A stretch of DNA of 64,000 nucleotides, taken from the NCBI RefSeq assembly GCF_027571385.1, contig NZ_CP085636.1, positions 2,542,001-2,606,000 of the forward strand, given 5' to 3'. The position numbers were made by a program, and so were the translations under genes. The notes below the pieces were generated by a model that was not told the DNA's origin, ran no database searches, and saw only the letters and a program-made list of their open reading frames with translations. Each line of letters opens with the position of its first letter. Position 1 is the first letter of the stretch. Of this stretch, positions 9,129 through 18,477 are shown piece by piece. Source of the DNA: Shewanella sp. MTB7. Lineage in GTDB: Bacteria > Pseudomonadota > Gammaproteobacteria > Enterobacterales > Shewanellaceae.

Positions 9129-10874
9129 TTAATAACCTAAGGTTTCGCTACCTGCACGTCTTGGATCAGATGCACCAAATATGCCTTGCTCTGTCACCAT
9201 AATAGATTGGGTTGAGCCCATGGCATTATTGACTTTAACGTCATGGCCCTTAGCTCTTAACAGCTCTATGGTGTCGCTATTTAAACTATGTTCAACGCGT
9301 AATATATCGGGTAACCACTGATGGTGAATACGCGGCGCAGCGGTGGCTTCGGCGATATTAAGATCGTGATCGATGACATTCATGATGATCTGCATAGTGG
9401 TATTGATAATACGCGAGCCGCCAGGGCTGCCTGTGACGATAAAAGGTTTACCGTCCTTCATCACTATGGTTGGACTCATTGAGCTGAGAGGGCGCTTATT
9501 ACCTTCAACTGCGTTAGCATCACCACCCACTAAGCCATAACCGTTAGGCGTACCAGGCTTAGCTGAGAAATCGTCCATCTCGTTATTGAGCAATATGCCT
9601 GTTCCTTTTGCCACCATGCCTGAGCCGTAACTGAAGTTAAGGGTGTAAGTATTAGATACAGCATTGCCCCATTTATCGACAACTGAGTAATGGGTGGTCT
9701 GGTTACTTTCATAAGGCGCTAAGTTGCCAGGCTTTACCTCACTGCTGGGCGTTGCTTTATTAACGGCTATTTGACTGGCGAGTTTTTTGGCGTAATCTTT
9801 GTTGATTAGCGCTTGTACGGGGACCTTGTAAAAGTCAGGATCACCTAAGTATTCACTACGATCAGCATAGGCTCTTCGCATGGATTCAGTCATTAAGTGC
9901 AAGGTGGCTGCAGTATTATGGCCAAGCTTATCGATAGGGAATTGCTCAAGTATGTTGAGCATCTCTATGATATGAACACCACCAGATGATGGCGGGGGCA
10001 TAGAGATGACCTGATAGCCTCGATAATTTCCCTCAACAGGTTCGCGTTCAATGACCTTATAATGTTTCAGATCATCTAAGGTCATGATCCCGCCAGCTTG
10101 TTGAATTGCAGATATTAATTTGTCGGCAGTTTCACCTTCATAGAATCCTTTACTGCCTTGCTGCGCAATAAGTGTCAGAGAGTGGGCTAGCTCAGGCTGT
10201 TTAAACAGATCGTCTACCTGATAATCACTGCCATCGTTTTTATAGAAGATTTCCGCCGAACTTGGCCACTGTGCAATGCGACGTTTTAAGCCCGTCAGAG
10301 AGGTGGAGAGATCTGGAGTGACATAAATGCCATCTTTTGCCATTTTTATTGCCGCTTGAGTGAGCTGTTTCATGGTCATAGTGCCATATTTTTCCAGTGC
10401 CAACTCCATGCCCATCACTGTGCCGGGGACGCCAACGGCTAAACCGTGCTCTCGGCTCAGAGCGGCAACAGGATCACCTTGCTCATTAAGGAAAATGTCT
10501 TTGTGGGCTTTTGATGGAGCCATTTCACGATAATCGATGGCGATGGTTTTGTTTTGATCTGCAATATGAACCATCATAAAGCCGCCGCCGCCAATATTTC
10601 CTGCTCTAGGGAGGGTGACTGCCAGACTAAAACCGACCGCTACAGCGGCATCTACCGCGTTACCACCTTGTCTTAATATCTCAACGCCAGCTTGTGTGGC
10701 TAAGGCTTCTTGACTGGACACCATGCCATGTTTAGCCCATATAGGTTGGGTTGTTGCCATGTGGCTGTAGACTGATGTTTCAGCTGCTTTTACTGGTGAA
10801 ACGAATGCTGTAGACAGATTTATGATAGGTATAGCTATCGACATGGCAACAAATAAGGACTTGAACGCGCGCAT
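9129..10874 (-). CDS. ggt: Gamma-glutamyltransferase (glutathione hydrolase)
   Basis: A 581-residue precursor with a signal peptide (residues 1 to about 30). It has the N-terminal nucleophile hydrolase signature NQTTHYSVVDKWGNAVSNTY; the first Thr of TTHYSVVD (residue 393) should be the autoprocessing site and catalytic nucleophile of the small subunit. Upstream motifs GGNAVDAAVAVGFSLAV and GNIGGGGFM, and downstream GSPGGSRIINT, are intact, and the length matches E. coli Ggt (580). It should act in the periplasm, hydrolysing glutathione and other gamma-glutamyl compounds or transferring the gamma-glutamyl group to amino acids and peptides. It is convergent with the M20 peptidase gene. Confidence 0.93.
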   Translation of the reverse strand: MRAFKSLFVAMSIAIPIINLSTAFVSPVKAAETSVYSHMATTQPIWAKHGMVSSQEALATQAGVEILRQGGNAVDAAVAVGFSLAVTLPRAGNIGGGGFMMVHIADQNKTIAIDYREMAPSKAHKDIFLNEQGDPVAALSREHGLAVGVPGTVMGMELALEKYGTMTMKQLTQAAIKMAKDGIYVTPDLSTSLTGLKRRIAQWPSSAEIFYKNDGSDYQVDDLFKQPELAHSLTLIAQQGSKGFYEGETADKLISAIQQAGGIMTLDDLKHYKVIEREPVEGNYRGYQVISMPPPSSGGVHIIEMLNILEQFPIDKLGHNTAATLHLMTESMRRAYADRSEYLGDPDFYKVPVQALINKDYAKKLASQIAVNKATPSSEVKPGNLAPYESNQTTHYSVVDKWGNAVSNTYTLNFSYGSGMVAKGTGILLNNEMDDFSAKPGTPNGYGLVGGDANAVEGNKRPLSSMSPTIVMKDGKPFIVTGSPGGSRIINTTMQIIMNVIDHDLNIAEATAAPRIHHQWLPDILRVEHSLNSDTIELLRAKGHDVKVNNAMGSTQSIMVTEQGIFGASDPRRAGSETLGY

Positions 10875-11061
10875 AGGTTTCCTTGTTATTAGTTATAATT
10901 AATTATCACTGCAATGTGACGTTAAAGAAAACAAATTGCAAGTGCTAGCGAAGTTATGACTATCTTTGAGCAAATAAAATCCTAGCTAGCTCTGATCGGA
11001 GTAACTAATTATACTGATTTGAATAGCGGTGTTCTTTAATTTTTAGTGAGTCAAAATATTC

Positions 11062-12270
11062 ATGTCAGAGCTACGTATTGAGTTCCTCCAGCAAATCTCA
11101 TTAATCCCTGCTGATGAGTGGAATGCCTTGATGCGGGGCAAGTCTATGAGTGTGAACCCCTTTATTCGCCATGAATATTTAGCTGCTCTGGAGTCGAGCC
11201 ATTGCGTTTGCACTAAAACGGGTTGGACACCTATGCATCTTACGATCTTCAAAGGTGAACTGCGTGTGGTGGTTATGCCGCTTTATGCTAAGACCCACTC
11301 CTATGGTGAATATGTATTTGATTGGGCATGGGCTGAAGCCTATGAACGTAATCAAATTGAGTATTACCCTAAGCTGGTTAATGCCATTCCCTTCACGCCG
11401 GTAACAGGTTCAAGAGTTGGGGTCAGTAAAGAGTTAAATGAAGAGGAGGTTGAGCAAGTGTGGTCAGCAATCATCAACAGTTTATCAGAACTGATTAAAC
11501 TCGGTGGATATTCAAGCTGGCATGCTTTGTTTCTTGACTCTGATGAGTGTGAACAATATTCAAAGAGAGGTTTACTGACTCGGCTAGGTACTCAATTTCA
11601 TTGGCAAAATTATGGATATCAGAATTTCGATGATTTTTTGGCAAGAATGCATTCCCGTAAACGTAAAGCTATTCGTAAAGAGCGAAGTCGAGTCGCTCAG
11701 CTTGGCCTCAACATGCGTTTTATTGATGCCAATGAAGTGACGGAAGTGCAGTGGCAAGCCTTTAACCACTGTTATCAAATGACCTATGCCAAGCGTTCGG
11801 GTCATTACGGTTATCTTAATTTGGCTTTTTTTAAAGCGTTAGCATTAAGTATGCCTGAGCAGATTAAACTGTTGGTGGTGGAGGCTACTGGTGCAGAAAG
11901 CCATGATGGGCTCCAAGTGCAACAAGAGGTAAGAGTTATCGCTTCAGCTCTATTTTTTTGCAGCGATACGCATCTTTATGGGCGTTATTGGGGAACTCTA
12001 GAGACAGTGGAGGGATTACATTTTGAGGCTTGCTACTACCAGGGTATCGAATATTGCATTAAACATGGCTTACGAACATTCGATGCCGGAGCTCAGGGGG
12101 AACATAAGGTTTCTCGTGGATTTGAGCCGATAGACATCCACTCAAATCACGAGATTGCTCACCCTGCATTTCGTGATGCAATTGAGCATTTTATTCATCA
12201 AGAAAAGGCTCAGACAACTTGCTATATAGAAGAAATGACTAAGATTTTACCTTTTAAATCTAACCGCTAA
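11062..12270 (+). CDS. GNAT-fold protein of the DUF482/COG3146 family
   Basis: A 402-residue protein recognised from family motifs: an N-terminal segment with EWNALMRGKSMSVNPFIRHE, the central block RMHSRKRKAIRKERSRV, and the C-terminal FDAGAQGEHKVSRGFEP. These are typical of the DUF482/COG3146 group, often annotated as a peptidoglycan-biosynthesis or N-acetyltransferase protein because of its FemX-like double GNAT fold. No signal peptide is seen, so it is probably cytoplasmic. The true substrate is not known. It overlaps the convergent LysE-family gene by 4 bases at the 3' end. Confidence 0.75.
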   Translation: MSELRIEFLQQISLIPADEWNALMRGKSMSVNPFIRHEYLAALESSHCVCTKTGWTPMHLTIFKGELRVVVMPLYAKTHSYGEYVFDWAWAEAYERNQIEYYPKLVNAIPFTPVTGSRVGVSKELNEEEVEQVWSAIINSLSELIKLGGYSSWHALFLDSDECEQYSKRGLLTRLGTQFHWQNYGYQNFDDFLARMHSRKRKAIRKERSRVAQLGLNMRFIDANEVTEVQWQAFNHCYQMTYAKRSGHYGYLNLAFFKALALSMPEQIKLLVVEATGAESHDGLQVQQEVRVIASALFFCSDTHLYGRYWGTLETVEGLHFEACYYQGIEYCIKHGLRTFDAGAQGEHKVSRGFEPIDIHSNHEIAHPAFRDAIEHFIHQEKAQTTCYIEEMTKILPFKSNR

Positions 12271-12884
12271 CCAAGAGCAAGCCAAACACCAACGCCAATC
12301 ATTAAACTACCAGCGATCCGATTCAGCCATTTGATGTTGTCACCGCGACTTAAAAAAATCTTCAAACTTTTTCCGCCGGTAGCATAGGCGATCATACTGA
12401 TAAATTCGGTGAAAAGTATAATGCTTAATAGGGCGATAAACTGTGGAGCTAACTCTCTATCGACATTAATGAAAGGCGGGAGTAGGGAGATCATAAAGGC
12501 CCAACTCTTAGGATTCGCGATGGCAGTAATAAACCCTTGTGAAATTAGAGTACCATTACTGATCCTAGAGGATTGCTCATCGAGTTTTGCCATTTTGCCT
12601 TTAGCGCGCCACATCTGAACACCTATGTAGGCTAAATAGATCCCACCAATCCATTTTAAGAGTTCAAATATTTGGGGGTAATTAAGCATAATGCTGGCTA
12701 CGCCCATGACTGCGGCTATAGCAACTAAAGCAACGCCGGCAAGTTCACCTACCATCATCCATAGTGTACGACGAATACCGATGCTCATGCCTAACGTCAT
12801 GGCTAAAGTCATGCACATTCCAGGTGTAATGGAAACGAAGAAGAACGTCGGTAAAAATACCGCAAGTAGAGCGAGATCTGGCAT
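12267..12884 (-). CDS. LysE family translocator (RhtB type)
   Basis: A 205-residue protein with six predicted membrane segments, matching the LysE/RhtB exporter family in length and topology. The conserved N-terminal SITPGMCMTLAMTLGMSIG (about residues 18-36) and the IANPKSWAFMISLLPPF motif near residue 127 are clear. The family exports amino acids or homoserine-lactone-like compounds across the inner membrane by proton antiport; the substrate here cannot be assigned. The 3' end overlaps the convergent gene at 11062-12270 by 4 bases. Confidence 0.88.
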   Translation of the reverse strand: MPDLALLAVFLPTFFFVSITPGMCMTLAMTLGMSIGIRRTLWMMVGELAGVALVAIAAVMGVASIMLNYPQIFELLKWIGGIYLAYIGVQMWRAKGKMAKLDEQSSRISNGTLISQGFITAIANPKSWAFMISLLPPFINVDRELAPQFIALLSIILFTEFISMIAYATGGKSLKIFLSRGDNIKWLNRIAGSLMIGVGVWLALG

Positions 12885-12948
12885 TTTAAGATTACAGTTA
12901 AGTGATAAGGGAAGGGATTTTATACCTATACTGGGTTAGTGAAAACAA

Positions 12949-12972
12949 AAAACCAGCCACTTGGGCTGGTTT
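12949..12972 (-). terminator. Rho-independent terminator of hppD
   Basis: On the minus strand AAACCAGCC pairs with GGCTGGTTT around a 5-base loop, followed by a run of T's. It lies about 70 bases beyond the hppD stop. Confidence 0.8.
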
Positions 12973-13044
12973 AATACCAATTGGTATCGTGTTAATGCTA
13001 AATGTGCAAACAATTAGCTCAGGTTATGATGAAAACTAACTCTT

Positions 13045-14085
13045 TTATAGAACACCACGACGTTGCTGGTCACGTTCGATTGACTGGAATAGCGCGGTAA
13101 AGTTACCTTCACCAAATCCAAGGTTATTTTTACGCTGTATAATTTCGATAAAAATCGGACCAAATAGGTTTTTAGTGAAAATCTGCAGTAGATACCCATC
13201 TTCATCACCATCGATTAAAATCTGATGATGTTTGATGCGCTCTCTGTCTTCAGTTACTTGCGGTAATTTTTCAAAAATAGTTTCGTAGTACTCAGGGATA
13301 ATATCTAAAGTTTGGATTGACGAACCTTCCATCGCATCGAGTGATGCGACGATATCTCGGCTTCTAAAAGCTAAGTGCTGTACACCTGGACCATCGTACT
13401 CTCTTAGGTATTCATCTATCTGATTTTTCTCGCTGCCTTTACCTTCATTGATTGGAATACAGAAGCTTCCATCTGGTGAACGCAAAGCGTATGAGACCAA
13501 AGCAGTTTGAGAACCTTTAATATCAAAGTAACGAACTTCGGTGAAGCCAAATATATCCTTATAGAAATTTGACCAGTATTCCATTGTACCTTGGTAGACA
13601 TTATTGGTGAGGTGGTCGACTTCGGTGAAGCCTTTTTCTTGAGTAATAATTGGATCTTCAAGGTCAACAAAATCATTTTGATAGATGTTGTTCTCTTCAC
13701 CAAAGATATCGATAAAATAGATCAAACTATCACCAATGCCGTAAATGGCAGGGTATGGATGATCTTTACTGGCTTCCTCTGCAGGTTTTGCACCACGAGC
13801 GACAGCACCTTCGAAAGCAAATTTGGCATCTTCCACACGCCAGCCCATAGAACAAATAGCTGGCCCATGACTTTTAGCAAACTCAGAAGAAAACCCACTT
13901 CGCTCACTATTAAGCAAGAAATTGATATCATTCTGTTTATAGTAGGCAATCTCTTTTGTCTTACTCTTTTTTAATTTAGAGAAGCCAAAATCGATAAATA
14001 CCTGATGCATGAAATCAAGCTCAGGTGTGGCAAACTCAGTAAATTCGATGCCTAGTAATCCCAGTGGATTTTTTTCGCTTGCCAT
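13045..14085 (-). CDS. hppD: 4-hydroxyphenylpyruvate dioxygenase
   Basis: A Fe(II)-dependent dioxygenase that converts 4-hydroxyphenylpyruvate to homogentisate in tyrosine catabolism and pyomelanin formation. I chose the ATG at 14085, giving 346 residues: it has an AAGGA 7 bases upstream and starts MASEKNPLGLLGIEFTEFA as in relatives. The longer frame from 14154 adds 23 unrelated residues. Two vicinal-oxygen-chelate halves are visible, with the metal ligands in VDHLTNNV, VQHLAFRSRDIV and the C-terminal FIEIIQRK. The C-terminal NNLGFGEGNFTALFQSIE block is intact. Homogentisate dioxygenase is not adjacent here. A LysR gene diverges immediately upstream and is the likely regulator. Confidence 0.93.
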   Translation of the reverse strand: MASEKNPLGLLGIEFTEFATPELDFMHQVFIDFGFSKLKKSKTKEIAYYKQNDINFLLNSERSGFSSEFAKSHGPAICSMGWRVEDAKFAFEGAVARGAKPAEEASKDHPYPAIYGIGDSLIYFIDIFGEENNIYQNDFVDLEDPIITQEKGFTEVDHLTNNVYQGTMEYWSNFYKDIFGFTEVRYFDIKGSQTALVSYALRSPDGSFCIPINEGKGSEKNQIDEYLREYDGPGVQHLAFRSRDIVASLDAMEGSSIQTLDIIPEYYETIFEKLPQVTEDRERIKHHQILIDGDEDGYLLQIFTKNLFGPIFIEIIQRKNNLGFGEGNFTALFQSIERDQQRRGVL

Positions 14086-14275
14086 TTTCTTATCCTTATT
14101 CATTATCTTCACTCTGTTCATGACAATTTCTTTGTTGAGGCATGAACTAAGCAAAGCATTCAGTGTGATCTAAGTATCAATCTAGTAGGTGACATGAACA
14201 AAGAAAAGAATAATAATTAGCTTGTTTCAATCTAAATATCTGATGGTATTTTTAAGTTTACATCTTGGAGGTCAT

Positions 14276-15172
14276 ATGCGGATCGATGTCGATGCTTTTA
14301 AAGTTCTAGAGGTTTTAGTTCAAGAGGGGAGCTTTGCTAAGGCTGCAGAGCGTTTACATAAGGCACAGTCAGCGGTGAGTTACCAAGTAAAAAAGCTTGA
14401 GCAACACTTAGGTGTAAACCTTTTTTGTCGTGATCAGTATCGTGCTGAATTAACGCCAGAAGGCAAAGTTATTCTTGCTGAAGGTCAAAAGCTGTTGCAG
14501 TACCTTGCCAACATTGAACATTTAGCCAGCAAGTTCAGTGATGGTTGGGAGCCTAAGCTTGAACTCATCGTCGATGGTGCTTTGCCTATGGACCCCATCA
14601 TGAAGGCATTAAAGCGTATGGCATCGGAACAAATCCCCACAAAAATCCAGTTGAATGTTGAGTTTTTAGGTGGTGTGCAGGCTCGATTTGAGCGAGATCA
14701 TGCTGATTTGATGTTAGTGAAAGACTACCGAACTGGGCCAAACTATCGTCCACAATCACTTCCTGATATCAGCAGTATTCTTGTCGTGTGTGCAACACAT
14801 CCCCTCGCGTCAGAAAAACGTATCTCTTTACTTGAATTGCAAAGGCATGTGGAGTTAACGATTGAAGACTCCTCCCCCGATATTAATTATCAAGACGAGT
14901 TGCAGTTTGGTGGTGATAAGGTTTTTTATCTTTCAGATTTTATCATGAAGAAAAATGCACTTAAGATTGGGCTTGGTTTCGGCTGGATGCCTGATTTTCT
15001 TATACATAAGGAACTTGAGAGCGGTGAGATGGTTGAAGTTGATTTTAATGGTGGCAGTCGATATAGCTTTAGTCCAAAGTTGGTATCCACGATGGAAAGA
15101 CCATTAGGAAAGGCTGGTCTATTATTTACCCAGTTTATACTGGATGAGTTTGCGAAAACGCAGTTTGGCTAA
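14276..15172 (+). CDS. LysR family transcriptional regulator, divergent from hppD
   Basis: A 298-residue regulator when started at the ATG at 14276, which has a strong GGAGG 4 bases upstream; an in-frame ATG at 14222 has no such site and would add 18 atypical residues. The winged helix-turn-helix is at residues 4-62 (FKVLEVLVQEGSFAKAAERL, then AQSAVSYQVKKLE), followed by a LysR substrate-binding domain. The start lies about 190 bases from the hppD start in divergent orientation, the classic arrangement for a LysR regulator and its target. Control of hppD is therefore likely but inferred; the inducer is unknown. Confidence 0.85.
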   Translation: MRIDVDAFKVLEVLVQEGSFAKAAERLHKAQSAVSYQVKKLEQHLGVNLFCRDQYRAELTPEGKVILAEGQKLLQYLANIEHLASKFSDGWEPKLELIVDGALPMDPIMKALKRMASEQIPTKIQLNVEFLGGVQARFERDHADLMLVKDYRTGPNYRPQSLPDISSILVVCATHPLASEKRISLLELQRHVELTIEDSSPDINYQDELQFGGDKVFYLSDFIMKKNALKIGLGFGWMPDFLIHKELESGEMVEVDFNGGSRYSFSPKLVSTMERPLGKAGLLFTQFILDEFAKTQFG

Positions 15173-15509
15173 CTAAATTGCATTGCAATATGAAATTTAG
15201 CGTTTTATTTTGTTGAATATGTCAAAAATTTGATTTCTCATTCAAATAAAAACTCAAATTTCTCTCGACATTTTGATAATCGATTTTAGTTCCAATTTAA
15301 ACTGACTATAAAGTTAAGCTCATGTATGTGATGGAAATAAAGAGTGATCTTGCTTCATCAATTATTCGTATTGTTAAGCTTAGGTTCAGATGTCCAGCTT
15401 TAAGATAACTCTATAGATGGTACGGCATATGCAGCTTCTCTTAATAATTGAAGAGAAAAGCTCTTTTATTAACAAGAATATTGCTTTATCAGTTTGAAGG
15501 AGGCATCAG
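15173..15509. other. Gap with no gene seen
   Basis: A 337-base A+T-rich stretch between the LysR gene and the small gene at 15510. No coding frame of note. The only functional site recognised is the AAGGAGG ribosome-binding site just before 15510. A short imperfect inverted repeat (CTTCTCTT ... AAGAGAAAAG, about 15434-15460) is weak. Confidence 0.5.
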
Positions 15510-15866
15510 ATGAATCAGATACTACTCAGTCATATCTCAGAACATTATACTAAATATGTGAGTGATTTAGCTTGTGGAGAGTACGTAAACTCTGGACGTA
15601 AACTGCATGAGTTTATAGAAGAGTTATCAGAATATCGTTTGTTATTAACTAATTTTGATTGGGATGATTGGTATCACAATAGCCATTTAGTCGACAGGCC
15701 GGAATACATTGCCGATGCTAGTTTATATGAATGTCAGCTATTACTTACAGCCATGACCCGTTTAGAACAATTTAGTCCAGGAGTGATGGACAATATGCGT
15801 CGTAGAGGGGTATTACTTGCGATCTTGGAGAGGTTTAACTGTATTTCATTAAAGTTAAATGCATAG
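15510..15866 (+). CDS. DUF6508-like small protein, 118 residues
   Basis: Preceded by an excellent ribosome-binding site (AAGGAGG, 8 bases before ATG). The sequence has FDWDDWYHNSHL (about 49-60) and a C-terminal LLTAMTRLEQFSPGVMDNM, followed by RRRGVLLAILERF. This pattern resembles the DUF6508 family, in which an aromatic FDW.W motif is followed by a TALxRxxRFxxG segment. Function of that family is unknown. No signal peptide or membrane segment. It stands alone between a LysR gene and the convergent cytochrome c peroxidase gene. Assignment to DUF6508 is from memory of its consensus. Confidence 0.6.
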   Translation: MNQILLSHISEHYTKYVSDLACGEYVNSGRKLHEFIEELSEYRLLLTNFDWDDWYHNSHLVDRPEYIADASLYECQLLLTAMTRLEQFSPGVMDNMRRRGVLLAILERFNCISLKLNA

Positions 15867-15914
15867 AGATGCCAACTTTTGCTAGTATCTCTATTTTAGT
15901 TTTATTTGCGTAAA

Positions 15915-16907
15915 TTACTCAGCAAATGGAACTGGTCTTGGTGTATTCGCATTCGACGGCGGTAAAATAGGCAAGACTATTTGAGGTTGATCGCCAGTTA
16001 ATGATTTAAGAAACGCGATCATCTCTATATTTTCCTGCTTTGACAACTTTTGTCCTAACTGAATTTCGGCCATAACATTAATGGCTTCTTCTAAGCTCCA
16101 AATTGCACCGTCATGGAAGTATGGGTAGGTTAACTCAATATTTCGTAATGTCGGCACTTTAAATACGTTCATATCTGCCGCATTACCAGTTACCGCAATT
16201 CGACCTTCTGCCGGGTTTTTAGTATGGAATGGTTTGATTAATCCCATCTTCATGTACATGGTTCCCCCAACAGCTGGGCCGTTGTGACAGCTCACGCAAC
16301 CTTTGTTTTTAAATAGTTGATATCCGGCGGTGGCTTCATCAGAAATCGCAGATTTGTTACCCAATAAGTACTGATCAAAAGGACTGTTTGGGGTCACCAG
16401 TGTTTTTTCAAAGGCGGCTATAGCATCGGTAATGTTGTCAATTGATATCTTACTATCACCATATACATTTTCAAATCTTGCTTTGTACGCTGGCATAGAG
16501 TCGATAGTTGACACGGCAAGATCGTGAGAGAAGCCCATCTCTTTTGGATTGGCAATAGGACCGCCAGCTTGTTCTTTGAGATCTTTAGCACGACCGTCCC
16601 AAAACTGTGCTAACCCATATTCAGCATTTAATACTGTCGGTGAGTTGATTGGACCCTCTTGCCAATTATGACCAATTGAAGTTGGTAATGCATCTACACC
16701 ACCAGTGGAGAGGTTATGACAAGAGTTACACGAAATAAATCCAGACATTGATAGCCGTGGTTCGAAAAAAAGCATCTTACCCAACTCAACTTTTTCTGGC
16801 TCAGTGATCATTGTAGATTTAATGATCTCAATAGGTTCTTTAGCCATAACTGGAGAGGTGCAAATTGCAGCAATAATGGCAAGTGCTAAGGGAGAAAATG
16901 GTTTCAT
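15915..16907 (-). CDS. Di-haem cytochrome c peroxidase (CcpA/MauG family)
   Basis: A periplasmic peroxidase that reduces H2O2 with electrons from c-type cytochromes. I start it at the ATG at 16907 (330 residues), preceded by AGG at 7 bases and followed by a clear signal peptide ending at PVMA-KEP; the frame extends further upstream to 16976 but that would bury the signal. Two haem c attachment sites are present, CNSCH (about residue 60) and CVSCH (about 206). The family segments KVELGKMLFFEPRLS, WDGRAKDLKEQAGGP, VPTLRNIELTYPYFHDG and EMIAFLKSLTG are all there. Length agrees with bacterial CCPs (about 320-340). It has no partner gene nearby. Confidence 0.92.
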   Translation of the reverse strand: MKPFSPLALAIIAAICTSPVMAKEPIEIIKSTMITEPEKVELGKMLFFEPRLSMSGFISCNSCHNLSTGGVDALPTSIGHNWQEGPINSPTVLNAEYGLAQFWDGRAKDLKEQAGGPIANPKEMGFSHDLAVSTIDSMPAYKARFENVYGDSKISIDNITDAIAAFEKTLVTPNSPFDQYLLGNKSAISDEATAGYQLFKNKGCVSCHNGPAVGGTMYMKMGLIKPFHTKNPAEGRIAVTGNAADMNVFKVPTLRNIELTYPYFHDGAIWSLEEAINVMAEIQLGQKLSKQENIEMIAFLKSLTGDQPQIVLPILPPSNANTPRPVPFAE

Positions 16908-17146
16908 AATAGACCTTTGATTAAGATGTTTAATTCGATTAAATTTATCGACGTAAACATAATATTCAGTTCTCACATACTTTTATAACACTTTGTTTAG
17001 ATAGGGACTATCGCATATTTGGATTGATTTTTAGTGAAGTAGATCTCGGACAAGAATGTGAATTTTAGATAGGATCTTAGCTCAAGTTCAAACTTTGCTT
17101 GTAAAGTGTGAACTTGATGGTTAAGTATGCTTGCGATATAAACGAG

Positions 17147-17374
17147 TTAACGTTTTATGCTCCACAGCAGCATTTTTCTATCAAGCCATGCAGCTGATGT
17201 CGACAATTGTTTCTGACTTTTACGTAACCAAGTTTTAGCCCAAGGATATTCTAGGCTTAAAATGGCTAAGCCTATCGGTAACAGTAACCAAGCGGGTCCT
17301 GGTAAAATGAGCAGTGCAGCTCCTAGTAATGTGAGTCCTCCACCTAGGACTGTTATGGCAGTCTTTCGTAGCAT
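17147..17374 (-). CDS. PGPGW-type small membrane protein
   Basis: A small two-helix membrane protein, 75 residues from the ATG at 17374. That start has GGGGA 8 bases upstream; an ATG at 17395 in the same frame would add 7 residues and lacks a well-spaced site. The core GGGLTLLGAALLILPGPAWL, then LLPIGLAILSLEYPWAK, matches the PGPGW putative transmembrane family, with the conserved PGPG/PGPA turn between the helices and a basic C-terminal tail (WLRKSQKQL). Function of the family is unknown. Confidence 0.75.
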   Translation of the reverse strand: MLRKTAITVLGGGLTLLGAALLILPGPAWLLLPIGLAILSLEYPWAKTWLRKSQKQLSTSAAWLDRKMLLWSIKR

Positions 17375-17510
17375 AAGCAGCTTCCCCTTCTTCATCTTTC
17401 ATTATATTCTCACTATTCTCCCCCTCTTTTGCTAGGCAAAAATTGTAACAAAGGTTGATTTATTTTCGAGCTAAATCATCTATACTTTCAACAAATCACT
17501 AATGAGTAAT

Positions 17511-17523
17511 GAATCCGTTTTAT
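17511..17523 (+). promoter_or_regulatory. GAATCCGTTTTAT motif, possible copy 4 of the nucleotidase-leader element
   Basis: This 13-base string is identical to part of the element before the nucleotidase gene at 29223 and lies 71 bases before the start at 17595. The flanks do not match as well as in the three nucleotidase leaders, so it may be chance. Confidence 0.25.
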
Positions 17524-17594
17524 TGCTTTAAGGGGATTATAATATCGATGGTGCTACTGGTTTAATTCGCGGTAGTAAAGGCAGAACACTCATT

Positions 17595-18338
17595 ATGGCT
17601 CTTGGTTTTCTCGTTGGGATACTTGGAGGGATTGTTGCTACTCAGATAAAAGCTGACACCTTACATCTAGTCTCTCTTCATTGGCCCCCTTACTCCGGAA
17701 GTCAGTTAGCAGAGCAGGGCGCTATCATTGCGATAACTCGTGCAGCGGTTAATGTGATGGGTCATGAGCTTGTTGTGGATTTTTATCCCTGGAGTCGAGC
17801 TGTGAGGTTGGTTAATAGAAACAATTCTAAATATGAAGGTTACCTACCCGCATATATCTATCCAACTGAAAAATTTGTTTTTTCCGATGTATTAGGTACC
17901 AGTCCTTTAGGGTTAGTAGAGCGACAATTACATCCTATAGGCTGGTCAAAAATGGCAGATCTTAATCAATACACCCTAGGTGTTGTCAGTGACTATGTGA
18001 ATACAGTAGAGCTCGATGCTATGATAAAACTAGGAACTCAAAAGGTTGAAGTGGTTAATTCTGATGAACATAATTTGACTAAAGTGGCTACTGCCAGAAT
18101 TGATGCTGCAGTGATGGATGTTAATGTGCTGCAGTTCCTACTTTTACAAAAAGAGTTAAAACCTCTGAGCAATAAAGTACAAGTAAATAGAAATATATTA
18201 GAAAATAAACAACTAACTATCGCGTTAACTAATAGCCCGCAAGGGCATTTCTGGCGTGATATTGTCAACGCTGGACTTGCCAAAATTGATGAAGACTCAA
18301 TGCTTTCAACTTATATAGAAAATAGAACAAATAAATAG
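17595..18338 (+). CDS. Periplasmic substrate-binding-like protein (SBP family 3 type)
   Basis: A 247-residue exported protein. Residues 1 to about 21 form a signal peptide ending near IKADTLHLVS. The body has the pattern of solute-binding family 3 proteins often found alone in Shewanella: LHWPPYSGSQLAEQGAIIAI (about 29-48), FYPWSRAVRL, then EGYLPAYIYPTEKFVFSD. There is no adjacent permease or ATPase gene, so it may be an orphan sensor-like or scavenging protein rather than a transporter component. The start codon has only a weak upstream AGG. Substrate unknown. Confidence 0.7.
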   Translation: MALGFLVGILGGIVATQIKADTLHLVSLHWPPYSGSQLAEQGAIIAITRAAVNVMGHELVVDFYPWSRAVRLVNRNNSKYEGYLPAYIYPTEKFVFSDVLGTSPLGLVERQLHPIGWSKMADLNQYTLGVVSDYVNTVELDAMIKLGTQKVEVVNSDEHNLTKVATARIDAAVMDVNVLQFLLLQKELKPLSNKVQVNRNILENKQLTIALTNSPQGHFWRDIVNAGLAKIDEDSMLSTYIENRTNK

Positions 18339-18422
18339 GTTTTTAAGGTGTTTTTTTACTCAATATGGTCATTTTGAGTGTCGTATCGATGACGTCACTT
18401 TAGTTATTTAGATACCCTATTA

Positions 18423-18454
18423 TCTATTTTGGCCCACTCGAGGGCCAGAATAGA
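18423..18454. terminator. Hairpin between convergent genes
   Basis: TCTATT-TGGCCC and GGGCCA-AATAGA arms pair around a 6-base loop, centred between the convergent genes at 17595-18338 and 18478-18897. There is no T tract, so termination is only likely. Confidence 0.5.
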
Positions 18455-18477
18455 TCTAGCAGATAGAAATGTAAGCT

